64,000 bases of DNA from Deltaproteobacteria bacterium (GCA_013152945.1 JAADFL010000006.1:1-64000), one strand, 5' to 3'. Counted from the first letter of the stretch, positions 36,753 to 45,658 are shown. A program made the numbers and translations. Notes: a model not told the origin generated them from the sequence alone.

Positions 36753-37802
36753 ACAAAAAACAGGAGAAATTCCTCAAGGTCGGAATAGACATCGAAGAGG
36801 ACTCCAGGAGCGGCACATTCATACAGGAAGAGGACAAGGTGGTTTCCTGCGGTGTGAAACAACAAGGAGTCGAGTTACTGCCCGTAAGGGATGCAATAAA
36901 TGGTAATTACAGGGAATACTTCGGAAAAGCACTGTCCGATGAAAGCGATCTCGATGATTTTTCAAATGGTTACTTCATACGGGCGTTACCGGGCGCCCAT
37001 CCGCTGTTTCCTGTTCAGGCCTTGCCTTTACATGTCCGAGGAAGGCTCGGTACAACAGGTCCACAACATCGTGGTGGCGGAAAATGGTTCGGACCTCAAT
37101 GTCTTGACAGGTTGTACATCCGGATCGAGCAGCGGCACCCATCTCGGCAACTCGGAATTCTATGTAAAAAAGGGTGCAACACTGCACTTCACCATGATCC
37201 ATGCCTGGGGGGAGGAGGTGGAAACCCTTCCCAGGACCGCTGTCATAGTTGAAGAAGGCGGCACCTTCATATCAGACTACATATCCATGCAGCCCGGAAA
37301 GAAGATAAAGATGTACCCTGCAGCATACCTGAAGGGCCCGGGTGCCACGGCCAGGTTCAACAGCGTTCTCGTGGGCCTGCCCGGGACATTAGTGGACATC
37401 GGTTCAAAGGTCTACCTACAGGCCGAAGGAACACGGGCCGAGGTCATCTCCAGAACCGTGTCCCTGGGAGGTGAGATAATCGCCAGAGGACGCCTGGTCG
37501 GAGAGGTCCCGGGAGTCAAAGCTCACTTGGAGTGCAAGGGCCTGCTCCTGCATCCTGAAGGAAAGATCTTGGCAATTCCCGAGCTTGAGGGCCGTGCCGT
37601 TGATCTCGAGATGACCCACGAGGCTGCAGTCGGCAAGATCGACAAGGAGGAGGTCGAATATCTTATGGCCAGGGGAATGTCAAAGGAGGACGCGATTTCG
37701 GCAATAGTTCGGGGCTTCCTGAATGTCGAAATCCTCGGGTTGCCTGCCAAGCTCAAGCAGGACTTGGACGAAATAGTATCCGAAAGCAACAAGGCAAGTT
37801 GA
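36740..37802 (+). CDS. SufB/SufD-family scaffold protein, split by a one-base frameshift
   Basis: Starts at GTG 36740 (AAGGAG eight bases upstream; an in-frame GTG at 36731 also exists) and overlaps the end of sufC. The first frame reads to [19 protein letters not shown], and the family sequence then continues one base later as [18 protein letters not shown]. One extra T near 37022 therefore breaks the gene. Joined, it gives about 353 residues, the size of the single SufB/D subunit of minimal systems. Conserved parts are [20 protein letters not shown] and the terminal [20 protein letters not shown] with VRGFL. As sequenced, the first frame stops at 37252. It could be a sequencing error, a recent lesion, or less likely programmed +1 shifting. 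Confidence 0.8.
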
Positions 37803-37946
37803 AGGCTCAAACAGGTTATTAGAGTCGTTGCTGACGGTTTTTCCGGTATTCGGGTTGTGTGTGGGCGATGGATCGGAGTGATTGGCAAGGCGCTATAACA
37901 AAGGCCGTTCCTTGACCAGGAACCCGGCAGGCAATATGTTCAGGCC

Positions 37947-39395
37947 ATGTTGAAGTTACTGCTGGTACGACCACTATTAAGACTGGAGAAAGCCGGAAAA
38001 GACGCCTTGCCCCCTCCTCTCGGCATCCTATCCCTGGCCGCATATATACGGAGCAAAGCCCCGGGCCTTGCCGAGACAAGGATAATCGATGAAAACATCA
38101 AAGCCATGAATGGCAATGCATGGAGCTCTTTATTGGAAGATTTCAGGCCCGACGTCGTGGGAATCAGCGCCATGTCACTGGAACTCGGCAGGGTCAAATT
38201 TCTCGTGCGCTTGCTCAAGACGTGGAATGCCGGCCTGCCGATAGTTCTGGGCGGGCCTCTGGCATCATCCCGGACAAAAGACATACTCGGTGAAACCGGG
38301 GCGGATGCAGCCGTGACAGGAGAAGGAGAAAAAGCATTCCTGGAACTGCTGGAGGTATTGTCAAACGAGCGCCTTCCCGTGAATGCGGCGATCCCGGGCG
38401 TGGTTACCGTTACAGACCCTCCTGACAAGGAGCCCGGCGTTCCAGAGTTGTTGCAGGACCTCGACGAATTGCCCTTTCCTGCCTTCGATCTCGTCGATCT
38501 CGATCCCTATTGGCGCAATCCGCGACTGACACCGGTAAGCAAAAGCAGACGATACCTGCCCCTGTTCACATCCAGGGGATGCCCTTACAGGTGTTCATAT
38601 TGTCACAATATATTCGGCAAGCGTTTCAGGGCCATGTCGCCGGACAGGGTTGTCGAAGAAATCCAATACCTGCACCAAAGGTACGGTGTCGATGAATTCG
38701 AGATATTCGACGATATTTTCAACCTGGACCGGGACAGGGTGATGTCAATATGTTCCGGGATCAGGAAAAAGGGACTTAAAACCCGCTTCTCTTTCCCAAA
38801 CGGCTTGCGGGGAGACAAGCTGGACAGGGAAATCATCACCGAGCTGAGCTCCGTTGGCACTTACCACATAGCCTTCGCAATCGAGACCGCGACGCCGAGA
38901 TTGCAAAAAATGATCAATAAAAACATAGACCTGGATCGAATACGCATGAACATCTCTACAGCACACAAACTCGGAATATTTACATGGGGTTTCTTCATGC
39001 TGGGTTTTCCGACAGAGACCAGACGCGAGGTCCTGGATACGATACGCTTTGCCAGGAGCCTCGACCTCCATGGCGCGTTTTTCTTTATGGTAATCCCGTT
39101 CGAGGGGACCAGGCTCTTCGAAGAGTCTATGGTAAAGGCCGGACAGCCCGAACACAACTACAATTACTTCTATGCAGAGAGAAGCGCTTCGGAGAAAATC
39201 TCCGCGCACGAGCTGGAGAGGCTTCAGACAATGGCTTACATGAGTTTCTACCTGAAACCCCAGAGGTTACTCAGGTTGGCCCTGGACTTTCCCGGTAAAA
39301 AAACCGAACTGGCAGCCGACGCTGCCAAGCTATTCTACTATTCGGGAATCGAACGTTATTTCACCAATCCGTTACGAAAATTCTTTTCAGCTTGA
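37947..39395 (+). CDS. B12-binding-domain radical SAM protein
   Basis: 482 residues. The N-terminal 130 residues resemble a cobalamin-binding fold (PPLGILSLAAYIRSKAPG, DVVGISAMS, LPIVLGGPLAS), although the DxHxxG cobalt-ligand motif is not evident. The radical SAM core starts with TSRGCPYRCSYCHN, giving the CxxxCxxC iron-sulfur ligands, and continues with FEIFDDIFNLDRDRV and GFFMLGFPTET. This belongs to the large BchE/MiaB-like B12-radical SAM group that methylates or rearranges lipids, hopanoids, antibiotics or peptides. The substrate is unknown. It stands alone downstream of the suf pair. Confidence 0.85.
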   Translation: MLKLLLVRPLLRLEKAGKDALPPPLGILSLAAYIRSKAPGLAETRIIDENIKAMNGNAWSSLLEDFRPDVVGISAMSLELGRVKFLVRLLKTWNAGLPIVLGGPLASSRTKDILGETGADAAVTGEGEKAFLELLEVLSNERLPVNAAIPGVVTVTDPPDKEPGVPELLQDLDELPFPAFDLVDLDPYWRNPRLTPVSKSRRYLPLFTSRGCPYRCSYCHNIFGKRFRAMSPDRVVEEIQYLHQRYGVDEFEIFDDIFNLDRDRVMSICSGIRKKGLKTRFSFPNGLRGDKLDREIITELSSVGTYHIAFAIETATPRLQKMINKNIDLDRIRMNISTAHKLGIFTWGFFMLGFPTETRREVLDTIRFARSLDLHGAFFFMVIPFEGTRLFEESMVKAGQPEHNYNYFYAERSASEKISAHELERLQTMAYMSFYLKPQRLLRLALDFPGKKTELAADAAKLFYYSGIERYFTNPLRKFFSA

Positions 39396-39589
39396 ATTTC
39401 ATTGGAAGTAAAAAACTTTTTGAGCTTGAAGGAATTTTAATGATAAGAGTTGGGTGACATCACCTGATTTTGGGTGATCAATCCTGTTTTTTTGAGTTGC
39501 GATAGGGCGCTTTTTGACCGGAGAAGTGGATCTTTAACTGCCAGGCTGCATTTCCATCCGTTTTTAGGCGCAAAAACCCCTTATTCAGT

Positions 39590-39850
39590 GTATCAGTGCT
39601 TTGAGAGTCGCCCTTGTGCCGTCCACAAGCAGATGCACCTTGTAGCCGAACCACTTGATAATCTTCCCTCACTTGCTCCCGTCTTTTCGAACGGCTCTGT
39701 CAGGGTTTGAAAAACCGGAGAAATCAACGTATGGCCACCATCTCCAGTTGAAATATCCTGGTGCACCCGGGGGAATAAACATTCCAGCCCCCTGGATCAC
39801 CCTGTCTTAAGGCAAGTTTACCACGGGTCGAACGGCTTGGAGTCAAATAT
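39590..39850 (-). pseudogene. Decayed IS transposase fragment
   Basis: Minus-strand translation gives RQGDPGAGMFIPP, then PGYFNWRWWPYVDFSGFS and NPDRAVRKDGSK, then GKIIKWFGYKVHLLVD, the sequence of a DDE-type IS transposase. A run of five C/G at 39788-39792 shifts the frame, and a TGA at 39669-39671 replaces an expected Trp. Nothing recognisable precedes or follows. The rest of 39396-39964 contains no gene. Confidence 0.75.
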
Positions 39851-39964
39851 TACTTGACTTCTATATCCCATTAACTTACTAAGATTTCCAATATCCCGGA
39901 ACGTGGCGAGCCTTGAGTGCAAGCCCCGGGCCATGCCGCGAACAGCTCGATCTGGAGGTGTGAG

Positions 39965-40669
39965 ATGTTTCTCTTCGAAAACGCTCCCTACCTTGACTGG
40001 GAGACTCTTTCCCCGGTTACCCGGCTGCTGATGAACCAGCTCCACTACATCGCCTTCACCTTCATGGTGGTGGTGTACACGTACTGGATAGTACAGATTT
40101 TCAAAATGCCCGCCGCAAAGGAAGGCACACCGCCGAGGGGGGACCATGACAAGGGAATCCGCTATGCATACATGACGCTGGCAATGCCGTGGGAACTGGA
40201 AAGCACGCGCAAGCACCTTGGTCGCTGGTTCCAGTTCGCCTTTTTCCACATAGCAATGGCAGCCGGTATTGCCACCGCCTTCGTGATGCCTATATCACAC
40301 CAGGCTATGCGTAACCCTATAGTCATTCTCGGATTGCAGGTGATCTTCGCCATAGCGGTACTCGTGGGGCTAATCCGACTGTCCCGAAGGATCTTTTTGC
40401 CGGCCATAAGGAAGATAAGCCACCCGGATGACTACTTCTGCCTGTTCCTCCTGGTCGCATGGATGGTCGCGGGCATACCCGCCGTCACTCAGAAGAACGA
40501 GGCTTCGCTGACTGCGTTTTACGCCTTGGCTACGTTTTTCCTGTTCTACGTCCCCTTCAGCAAGATCTCTCACTACATCTATTGGTTCTTCCTCCGTTAC
40601 CACATGGGCAAGCACTTCGGCCACAGGGGCGTATACCCGAAGAAATCGGTAACCGACAGTATTGCATGA
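39965..40669 (+). CDS. NarI/DsrM-like membrane cytochrome b subunit
   Basis: 234 residues from ATG 39965, with GGAGGTG upstream. There are five predicted membrane helices. Histidines sit where NarI/DsrM/HdrE-type proteins bind two b hemes: QLHYIAF in the first helix, FFHIAMAAGIATAFVMPISHQ in the next, and FSKISHYIYWFFLRYHMGKHFGH at the end. Such proteins exchange electrons between the quinone pool and a cytoplasmic iron-sulfur partner. Here the partner gene begins 22 bases later. The codon use is GC-rich, like the rest of this operon and unlike the genes on both sides. Confidence 0.8.
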   Translation: MFLFENAPYLDWETLSPVTRLLMNQLHYIAFTFMVVVYTYWIVQIFKMPAAKEGTPPRGDHDKGIRYAYMTLAMPWELESTRKHLGRWFQFAFFHIAMAAGIATAFVMPISHQAMRNPIVILGLQVIFAIAVLVGLIRLSRRIFLPAIRKISHPDDYFCLFLLVAWMVAGIPAVTQKNEASLTAFYALATFFLFYVPFSKISHYIYWFFLRYHMGKHFGHRGVYPKKSVTDSIA

Positions 40670-40691
40670 TAAAGCAAGGAGGAGCGATACT

Positions 40692-42446
40692 ATGAAGCGT
40701 TCGGAAAAGGCACAAAAGGTCGTCGATGGATTCCAGGAGTCGGTAAAGTTGAGGCAGATGCTGCTCTCCCTTGCGGGTTGCGCTCACTGCGGCCTTTGCA
40801 ACGACTCATGTCATTACTATTTGGCCACAGGTGATCCAGAGATGACTCCCGCCGCCAAATCTGACAAGATCAGGCGGCTGTACAAGTATCACAATGATCG
40901 GCTCGGCCGTATCTTTCCCTGGTGGGTCGGGGGCGAGACCCTCAAGACAGACGAGGATCTGGAAGAGCTCAAGGACATAGTGTACGGATCCTGTACCATG
41001 TGCAGGCGCTGCACGTTCAATTGTCCCTTCGGCATAGACACGGCCCTCTTGATGAGAACCGCTCGCGGTTTGATTACCGCACAGGGAGTGGCGCCGGAAG
41101 GAATACTGAGCGTTATGAAGGACCAGTGGGAGATAGGCAACCAGATGGGTGTCACCCCGAAGGACTACATCGAGACCCTCGAGTGGCTGGAGGAGGAGGT
41201 CCAGGACGAACTCCCTGATTTCAAGGTGCCTATAGACAAGGAAGGCGCGGATATCGTGTACGTCATCAACCCCAGGGAGGTCAAGTACGCCCCGCAGTCG
41301 CTCATGGCGGCATTCAAGATATTCCACTTGGCCGGGGAGAACTGGACCATGCCGAGCCAAGGTTGGGACAACACCAACTTCGGCCTTTTCTCAGGCGACA
41401 ACAAGCTCGGAGCCCACATGGGCAACCTTGCCTTTAACCAAGCCAAGAAGCTCGGGGTGAAAAAGATGGTGATCTCCGAGTGCGGTCACGGCTTCAGAAG
41501 CACCAAGTGGGAATCCCCCAACTGGGCCAAGGCCAACCCCTTACCGTTCGAGATCGAGAGCATCCTGGAGACCATGGTGCGTTACGTGAACCAGGGACGG
41601 ATCGTGCTGGACCGCACCCGGAACAAGGAGCCGGTCACTTACCACGACCCATGCAACCTGTCTCGCAGCGCCGGCATAACCGAGGAACCGAGGTTCCTGC
41701 TCAAGCGCTCCTGCATGGACTTCAGGGAGATGTACCCGAACAGGCAGGACAGCTTCTGCTGCACCGGCGGAGGCGGCGCCATGTCCATGTCCGAGTACGC
41801 CTCTAAAAGGATCGAGGTAGGAAGAATCAAGGCCGATCAGATCCGAGCCACAGGAGCCAAGCACGTTGCCACCGCCTGCCACAACTGCGAGGACGGTCTG
41901 TCCGACCTGGTAAAGCACTACAAGCTGGGCGTGACGGTCAAGAACGTGTGCGAGTTCGTGGCCGACGCCTGCGCCCTCCCCGAAGAGAAACGCAAGCTGG
42001 TTTCCATGCCCATCGCGGACATTGCCAAGGGAAAGAAGATCCTGGTCATCGACGATCAGCCTGATGTGGTCCAGTACCTGGAGGCCTTCCTAAAGGATCA
42101 GGGATTCAGTGTTGTAATCGCCATGAACGGAGCGCAAGGCTTGGCAAAGGCCAAGCAGGAGAGGCCTGACCTGATCACCTTGGATATAACCATGCCGGGC
42201 AAGTCCGGCATAGAGGTCTTCACCGCCTTGAGAAAGGATCCCGATACCAAGGATATTCCGGTGTTCATAATCACCGGGGTCATGAACTTCAGGCAACTTA
42301 TGTACTACCGCGAAGTCATGCCGCCGGACGCTTACATGGAGAAACCGATCGACACGGAGGCCCTGCTCTTGAACTTGAGGAGGCTCCTCGACGAGAGAAA
42401 ACACGGCTCAAAGCCGGCGGACACGGCCAACATGACCGCCGTGTAG
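40692..42446 (+). CDS. DsrK/HdrD-like iron-sulfur oxidoreductase fused to a receiver domain
   Basis: 584 residues from ATG 40692, with AAGGAGGAG upstream. Two 4Fe-4S motifs lie at Cys30/33/36/40 (CAHCGLCNDSCH) and Cys101/104/107/111. A CCG-type domain follows with ISECGHGFR, DPCNLSRSAGI, CCTGGGG (Cys356-357) and ACHNC (Cys396/399), the catalytic cluster site of heterodisulfide-reductase-like proteins such as DsrK and HdrD. Residues about 447-565 are a complete CheY-like receiver: ILVIDDQ acidic pair, phosphoacceptor Asp498 in LITLDITMPG, IITG and the MEKP lysine. I know of no standard DsrK with this addition. It lies between the membrane partner and a histidine kinase. Confidence 0.88.
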   Translation: MKRSEKAQKVVDGFQESVKLRQMLLSLAGCAHCGLCNDSCHYYLATGDPEMTPAAKSDKIRRLYKYHNDRLGRIFPWWVGGETLKTDEDLEELKDIVYGSCTMCRRCTFNCPFGIDTALLMRTARGLITAQGVAPEGILSVMKDQWEIGNQMGVTPKDYIETLEWLEEEVQDELPDFKVPIDKEGADIVYVINPREVKYAPQSLMAAFKIFHLAGENWTMPSQGWDNTNFGLFSGDNKLGAHMGNLAFNQAKKLGVKKMVISECGHGFRSTKWESPNWAKANPLPFEIESILETMVRYVNQGRIVLDRTRNKEPVTYHDPCNLSRSAGITEEPRFLLKRSCMDFREMYPNRQDSFCCTGGGGAMSMSEYASKRIEVGRIKADQIRATGAKHVATACHNCEDGLSDLVKHYKLGVTVKNVCEFVADACALPEEKRKLVSMPIADIAKGKKILVIDDQPDVVQYLEAFLKDQGFSVVIAMNGAQGLAKAKQERPDLITLDITMPGKSGIEVFTALRKDPDTKDIPVFIITGVMNFRQLMYYREVMPPDAYMEKPIDTEALLLNLRRLLDERKHGSKPADTANMTAV

Positions 42447-42520
42447 CATCGGCGCGGTCTCAATGCATGCTCGCGCCCCAGTGTACGTCCGCCCGGGGTT
42501 GCGATCAGGAGGCTCTGGCC

Positions 42521-43972
42521 ATGTCGGAGGTTATAACTTTCGTAGGCGGCGACTCGCCGACCAGCAAGCTCGGTTACGAGGAGATTTTCAAAGCTACCCC
42601 GTGCTTCCTTACGGTCCAGGATCACAACTATCGGATAATCTCCGCAAACGATCTGCACAGGAAGGTGTTCGGCGAGGGCATCGGCAAGTACTGTTACGAG
42701 GTGTACAAGAAGCGCACAGAGCGGTGCCGCGACTGCCCTGTCAACGAGACCTTCGAGGACGGTCTCATCCATCGCAGCGAGCAGGATGTGGTGCTGCCTG
42801 ACGGGCGTAAGATGCCCATCCTTGCTTACACCGCGCCTATAACCGATTCCGACGGGACGGTCACCCACGCAGTGAAAGTGAGCGCCGACATCACGCCTGT
42901 AAAGCTTCTCGAGGAAAAGCTGCGCGAGAGCCGTGAGCGCTTCAGGCTACTTTTCGAGGAGGTGCCCTGCTACATCTCGGTCCAGGATCGCGATCTCAAG
43001 ATAGTACAAGCCAACAGCGCCTTCAAGCGCGACTTCGGAGACTACATAGGCGCCGCCTACTGCTACGAGGTGTACAAGCGCAGGGGAGAACCCTGCATCA
43101 GATGCCCTGTGGCCAAGAGCTTCAGCGACGGCCGGAGCCACCAGAGCGAGGAGGTGGTCATCGCGCGAGACGGCCAGCCTATAAGCACGTTGGTTATCAC
43201 CGCCCCGATACTCGACACGAACGGCAAGGTGATCCAGGTCATGGAGGTGTCCACCAACATCACGGACGTTCGGAAGCTGCAGGATCAGCTCTCCCAGCTC
43301 GGCCTCCTCGTGGGCTCCATCTCCCACGGCATCAAGGGCCTGCTCACCGGGCTGGACGGCGGCATGTACCTAATGAACACCGGGTTTGAGAACAACCGTC
43401 CGGATAGGATCGAGAAAGGCTGGAAGATGATCCGCCGCAACGTGGAGCAGGTCAGGAGCATAGTGCTGGACCTGCTCTACATAGCCAAGGAGAGGGAGCC
43501 CGAGTGGCATGAGGTGGACATACTGGAGCTGTTGAAGGACGTGTCCCGCATGTTCGCAAAGAAGGCCGCTGATATGGGCATAAAGCTCCGGGTGGAACTG
43601 GCCCCTGACATAGGCACCGCCCAGGCGGACCAGAAGTCCTTGAAGGCCAGCCTGGTCAACATACTGGAGAACTCAATAGACGCATGCCGCGTGGACACCA
43701 AGGATGTAAGTCACAGTATATCGCTGGTTGGAAACGGTTCGACCGACGAGGTCACAATCGTGGTGGAGGACAACGGGATCGGCATGGACCAGGAGACCAA
43801 GTCCTTGATCTTCAGCCTGTTCTTCTCCTCAAAGGGAATGGAGGGCACGGGTCTGGGCCTCTTCATAGCCAACAAGGTGGTGGAAAAGCACGGAGGCACC
43901 ATATCGGTCGAATCCGAGCCCGGCAACGGAACGCGCTTCACGATCAAGCTCCCCAGGCAGAGGCGGGAGTAA
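42521..43972 (+). CDS. PAS-PAS sensor histidine kinase with paired Cys motifs
   Basis: 483 residues from ATG 42521 with AGGAGG upstream. There are no membrane helices, so it is cytoplasmic. Two PAS domains (about 18-125 and 142-250) each carry the same signature, CYEVYKKRTERCRDCP (Cys58/69/72) and CYEVYKRRGEPCIRCP (Cys181/192/195). Next come the phosphorylation helix ISHGIKG (His269), then ATP-binding boxes: NILENSIDA, VEDNGIGMD, FSSKGMEGTGLGLF and NGTRFTIKLP. The Cys triads could bind a metal or cluster, or sense thiol redox state. It follows the receiver-fused oxidoreductase by 74 bases, and no separate response regulator is nearby. Confidence 0.9.
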   Translation: MSEVITFVGGDSPTSKLGYEEIFKATPCFLTVQDHNYRIISANDLHRKVFGEGIGKYCYEVYKKRTERCRDCPVNETFEDGLIHRSEQDVVLPDGRKMPILAYTAPITDSDGTVTHAVKVSADITPVKLLEEKLRESRERFRLLFEEVPCYISVQDRDLKIVQANSAFKRDFGDYIGAAYCYEVYKRRGEPCIRCPVAKSFSDGRSHQSEEVVIARDGQPISTLVITAPILDTNGKVIQVMEVSTNITDVRKLQDQLSQLGLLVGSISHGIKGLLTGLDGGMYLMNTGFENNRPDRIEKGWKMIRRNVEQVRSIVLDLLYIAKEREPEWHEVDILELLKDVSRMFAKKAADMGIKLRVELAPDIGTAQADQKSLKASLVNILENSIDACRVDTKDVSHSISLVGNGSTDEVTIVVEDNGIGMDQETKSLIFSLFFSSKGMEGTGLGLFIANKVVEKHGGTISVESEPGNGTRFTIKLPRQRRE

Positions 43973-44014
43973 GTTACCGGATTAGGCGGTCATCACCCTG
44001 GACTAGGCCCTCCC

Positions 44015-44265
44015 TACCCGGCCCTCCCCACCCAGGTTGGTTTTCAGGGTGCCTAAAATATGCTGTTATTTCATGCACTAGGGGTGGTTCGCGAACCGCC
44101 CATGCGAGATCAAATCCAAACGATTTGTTTTTTTATCTCCTGGACCAGGCCGGCTTTCCACCGCCCTCACCCCCTTTTGTCCCCCTCTCCCGCAGAGCGG
44201 GCGAGGGGGATCGTTTGGTACCAACGATTCCAGGGGCAACACCCATGGAATTTTTGACATTTTAA
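44015..44265 (-). repeat. Dispersed repeat, copy B (inverted)
   Basis: Reverse-complement match to the block at 17035-17280, including the GGTTGGTTTTCAGGGTGCC end, the AATATGCTGTTATTTCATG segment, a GGTTCGCGAACC palindrome and the GTCCCCCTCTCCCGC hairpin. The two copies differ at scattered bases and in the loop around the palindrome. No coding frame is present. The rest of 43973-44365 is unremarkable apart from being the 5' region of rpmE. Confidence 0.75.
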
Positions 44266-44365
44266 TTCGGCTACCACACAGAAAAAAATTTTATTGACTT
44301 TCTGATGATTATGCAGTACCCAAAGTGGATCATTTGTCCGGAGTTGCCGGGCACGGAGGCTTGCG

Positions 44366-44578
44366 ATGAAGAAAGGCATTCATCCGGAGTATAAACCGGC
44401 CACTATAACTTGTGCCTGCGGTAATGTCATTGAGACACATTCCACGAGGGGAAGCTTCAGCGTCGAGATTTGTTCGGCTTGCCATCCATTCTTCACCGGT
44501 AAGCAGAAACTCGTGGACTCTGCAGGACGGGTAGAGCGCTTCAAGAAAAAATACGCAAAGAGATACGGCGGTAACTAG
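44366..44578 (+). CDS. rpmE: 50S ribosomal protein L31 (zinc-binding form)
   Basis: 70 residues. [20 protein letters not shown] and [25 protein letters not shown] are the family pattern, with four Cys ligands (CACG and CSAC) marking the zinc-containing type, which bacteria replace with a Cys-free paralogue under zinc shortage. It is followed by DUF1385 and prfA, a conserved neighbourhood. Confidence 0.97.
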   Translation: MKKGIHPEYKPATITCACGNVIETHSTRGSFSVEICSACHPFFTGKQKLVDSAGRVERFKKKYAKRYGGN

Positions 44579-44635
44579 CAATTTCAACATAGTAAGTTCT
44601 AAATCAGTGGGGCTGTCCCGGAGGGCTGTCTATTC

Positions 44636-45655
44636 ATGAGTGAACGCCCGTACGTGGGAGGGCAAGCGGTCATTGAAGGGGTAATGATGCGTGGACCGCG
44701 CTCCCTGGCCATTGCGGTAAGACGACCAGGGGGAGAGATAGTCATCAAAGACTCACCTTGGCGATCAATATGGGAAAGGTACGCCTTTTTGAGATGGCCC
44801 TTTTTCAGAGGAAGCATAGTCCTGCTGGAAACCCTGATCAATGGAATCCAGGCCTTGTCGTTCTCTGCAGAACAGGCTTCCATCGAAAATGCCAATGAAG
44901 CCACCGGGGACCAGGGATCACCCGGTCTCACGGGCTTTGCCATGTACGGAACACTGGCAATAGCCCTTGCATTCGCCATCGGTCTCTTCGTAGTACTTCC
45001 GCATCTGTTGACCTTGAGTATCGGCTGGATGAGCGGCATCGAATTGGATGTGAATTCAATTTGGTTCCACATCATAGATGGCGGAATCAAGGCGATAATA
45101 TTCCTGGTTTATGTGTTTTCCATCGGTTTGCTGCCGGATATCAGACGAGTGCTGATGTACCATGGCGCGGAGCATAAGACAATATATACATATGAGAACC
45201 ACGAGGAACTTGTTGTAGAAAACGCCAGGCGCCACAGTACGAGACATCCGAGATGCGGGACAGCCTTTCTGCTCATAGTGATCTTTATTTCAATAATTGT
45301 TTTCGCATTGGCATTCGTATGGCTTCCGCCGCTTACCGGAAACCGGGTTGCGGATACTGTCATCGTAATACTCATTAAGCTCCCCCTGTTGTTCCCTGTA
45401 GGGGGAATTGCTTATGAATACCAGAGATTCGTGGCCAAAAGAATGGGCAGTACATGGGTAAAGGCCCTGGCATGGCCCGGCCTTGCAATGCAGGGACTGA
45501 CCACCAGGGAACCTACGGACGACCAGTTGGAGGTGGCCATCGCATCAATGAAGCAGGCCCTTTGGAGAGAGGCTGCGGGTCCGGAAGCCAAGGCGCCTGT
45601 TGGTTCAGACGAACTGATCCACGTCAGGGACTATATGTCGGTCGGGGCGGAGTGA
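44636..45655 (+). CDS. DUF1385 family membrane protein
   Basis: 339 residues. It begins RPYVGGQAVIEGVMMRGPRSLAIAVRR, the hallmark of DUF1385 (YqhQ-like). About four membrane helices occupy residues 95-250, with EHKTIYTYEN and RHSTRHPRCGTAFLL between them, as in family members. Biochemical function is unknown; in many bacteria the gene stands between rpmE and prfA, as here. Its stop is three bases before the prfA start, so the two are co-translated. Confidence 0.92.
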   Translation: MSERPYVGGQAVIEGVMMRGPRSLAIAVRRPGGEIVIKDSPWRSIWERYAFLRWPFFRGSIVLLETLINGIQALSFSAEQASIENANEATGDQGSPGLTGFAMYGTLAIALAFAIGLFVVLPHLLTLSIGWMSGIELDVNSIWFHIIDGGIKAIIFLVYVFSIGLLPDIRRVLMYHGAEHKTIYTYENHEELVVENARRHSTRHPRCGTAFLLIVIFISIIVFALAFVWLPPLTGNRVADTVIVILIKLPLLFPVGGIAYEYQRFVAKRMGSTWVKALAWPGLAMQGLTTREPTDDQLEVAIASMKQALWREAAGPEAKAPVGSDELIHVRDYMSVGAE

Positions 45656-45658
45656 GGC

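Noticed and set aside
36900-37802. Separate gene starting with an ATG at 36900
   Set aside because: The first 40 residues have no family match; the sequence is the second part of the frameshifted SufB/D gene.
39818-40249. Minus-strand frame of 143 codons over the start of the cytochrome b gene
   Set aside because: Antisense to a conserved gene for most of its length; only its tail touches the transposase debris, in the wrong frame.
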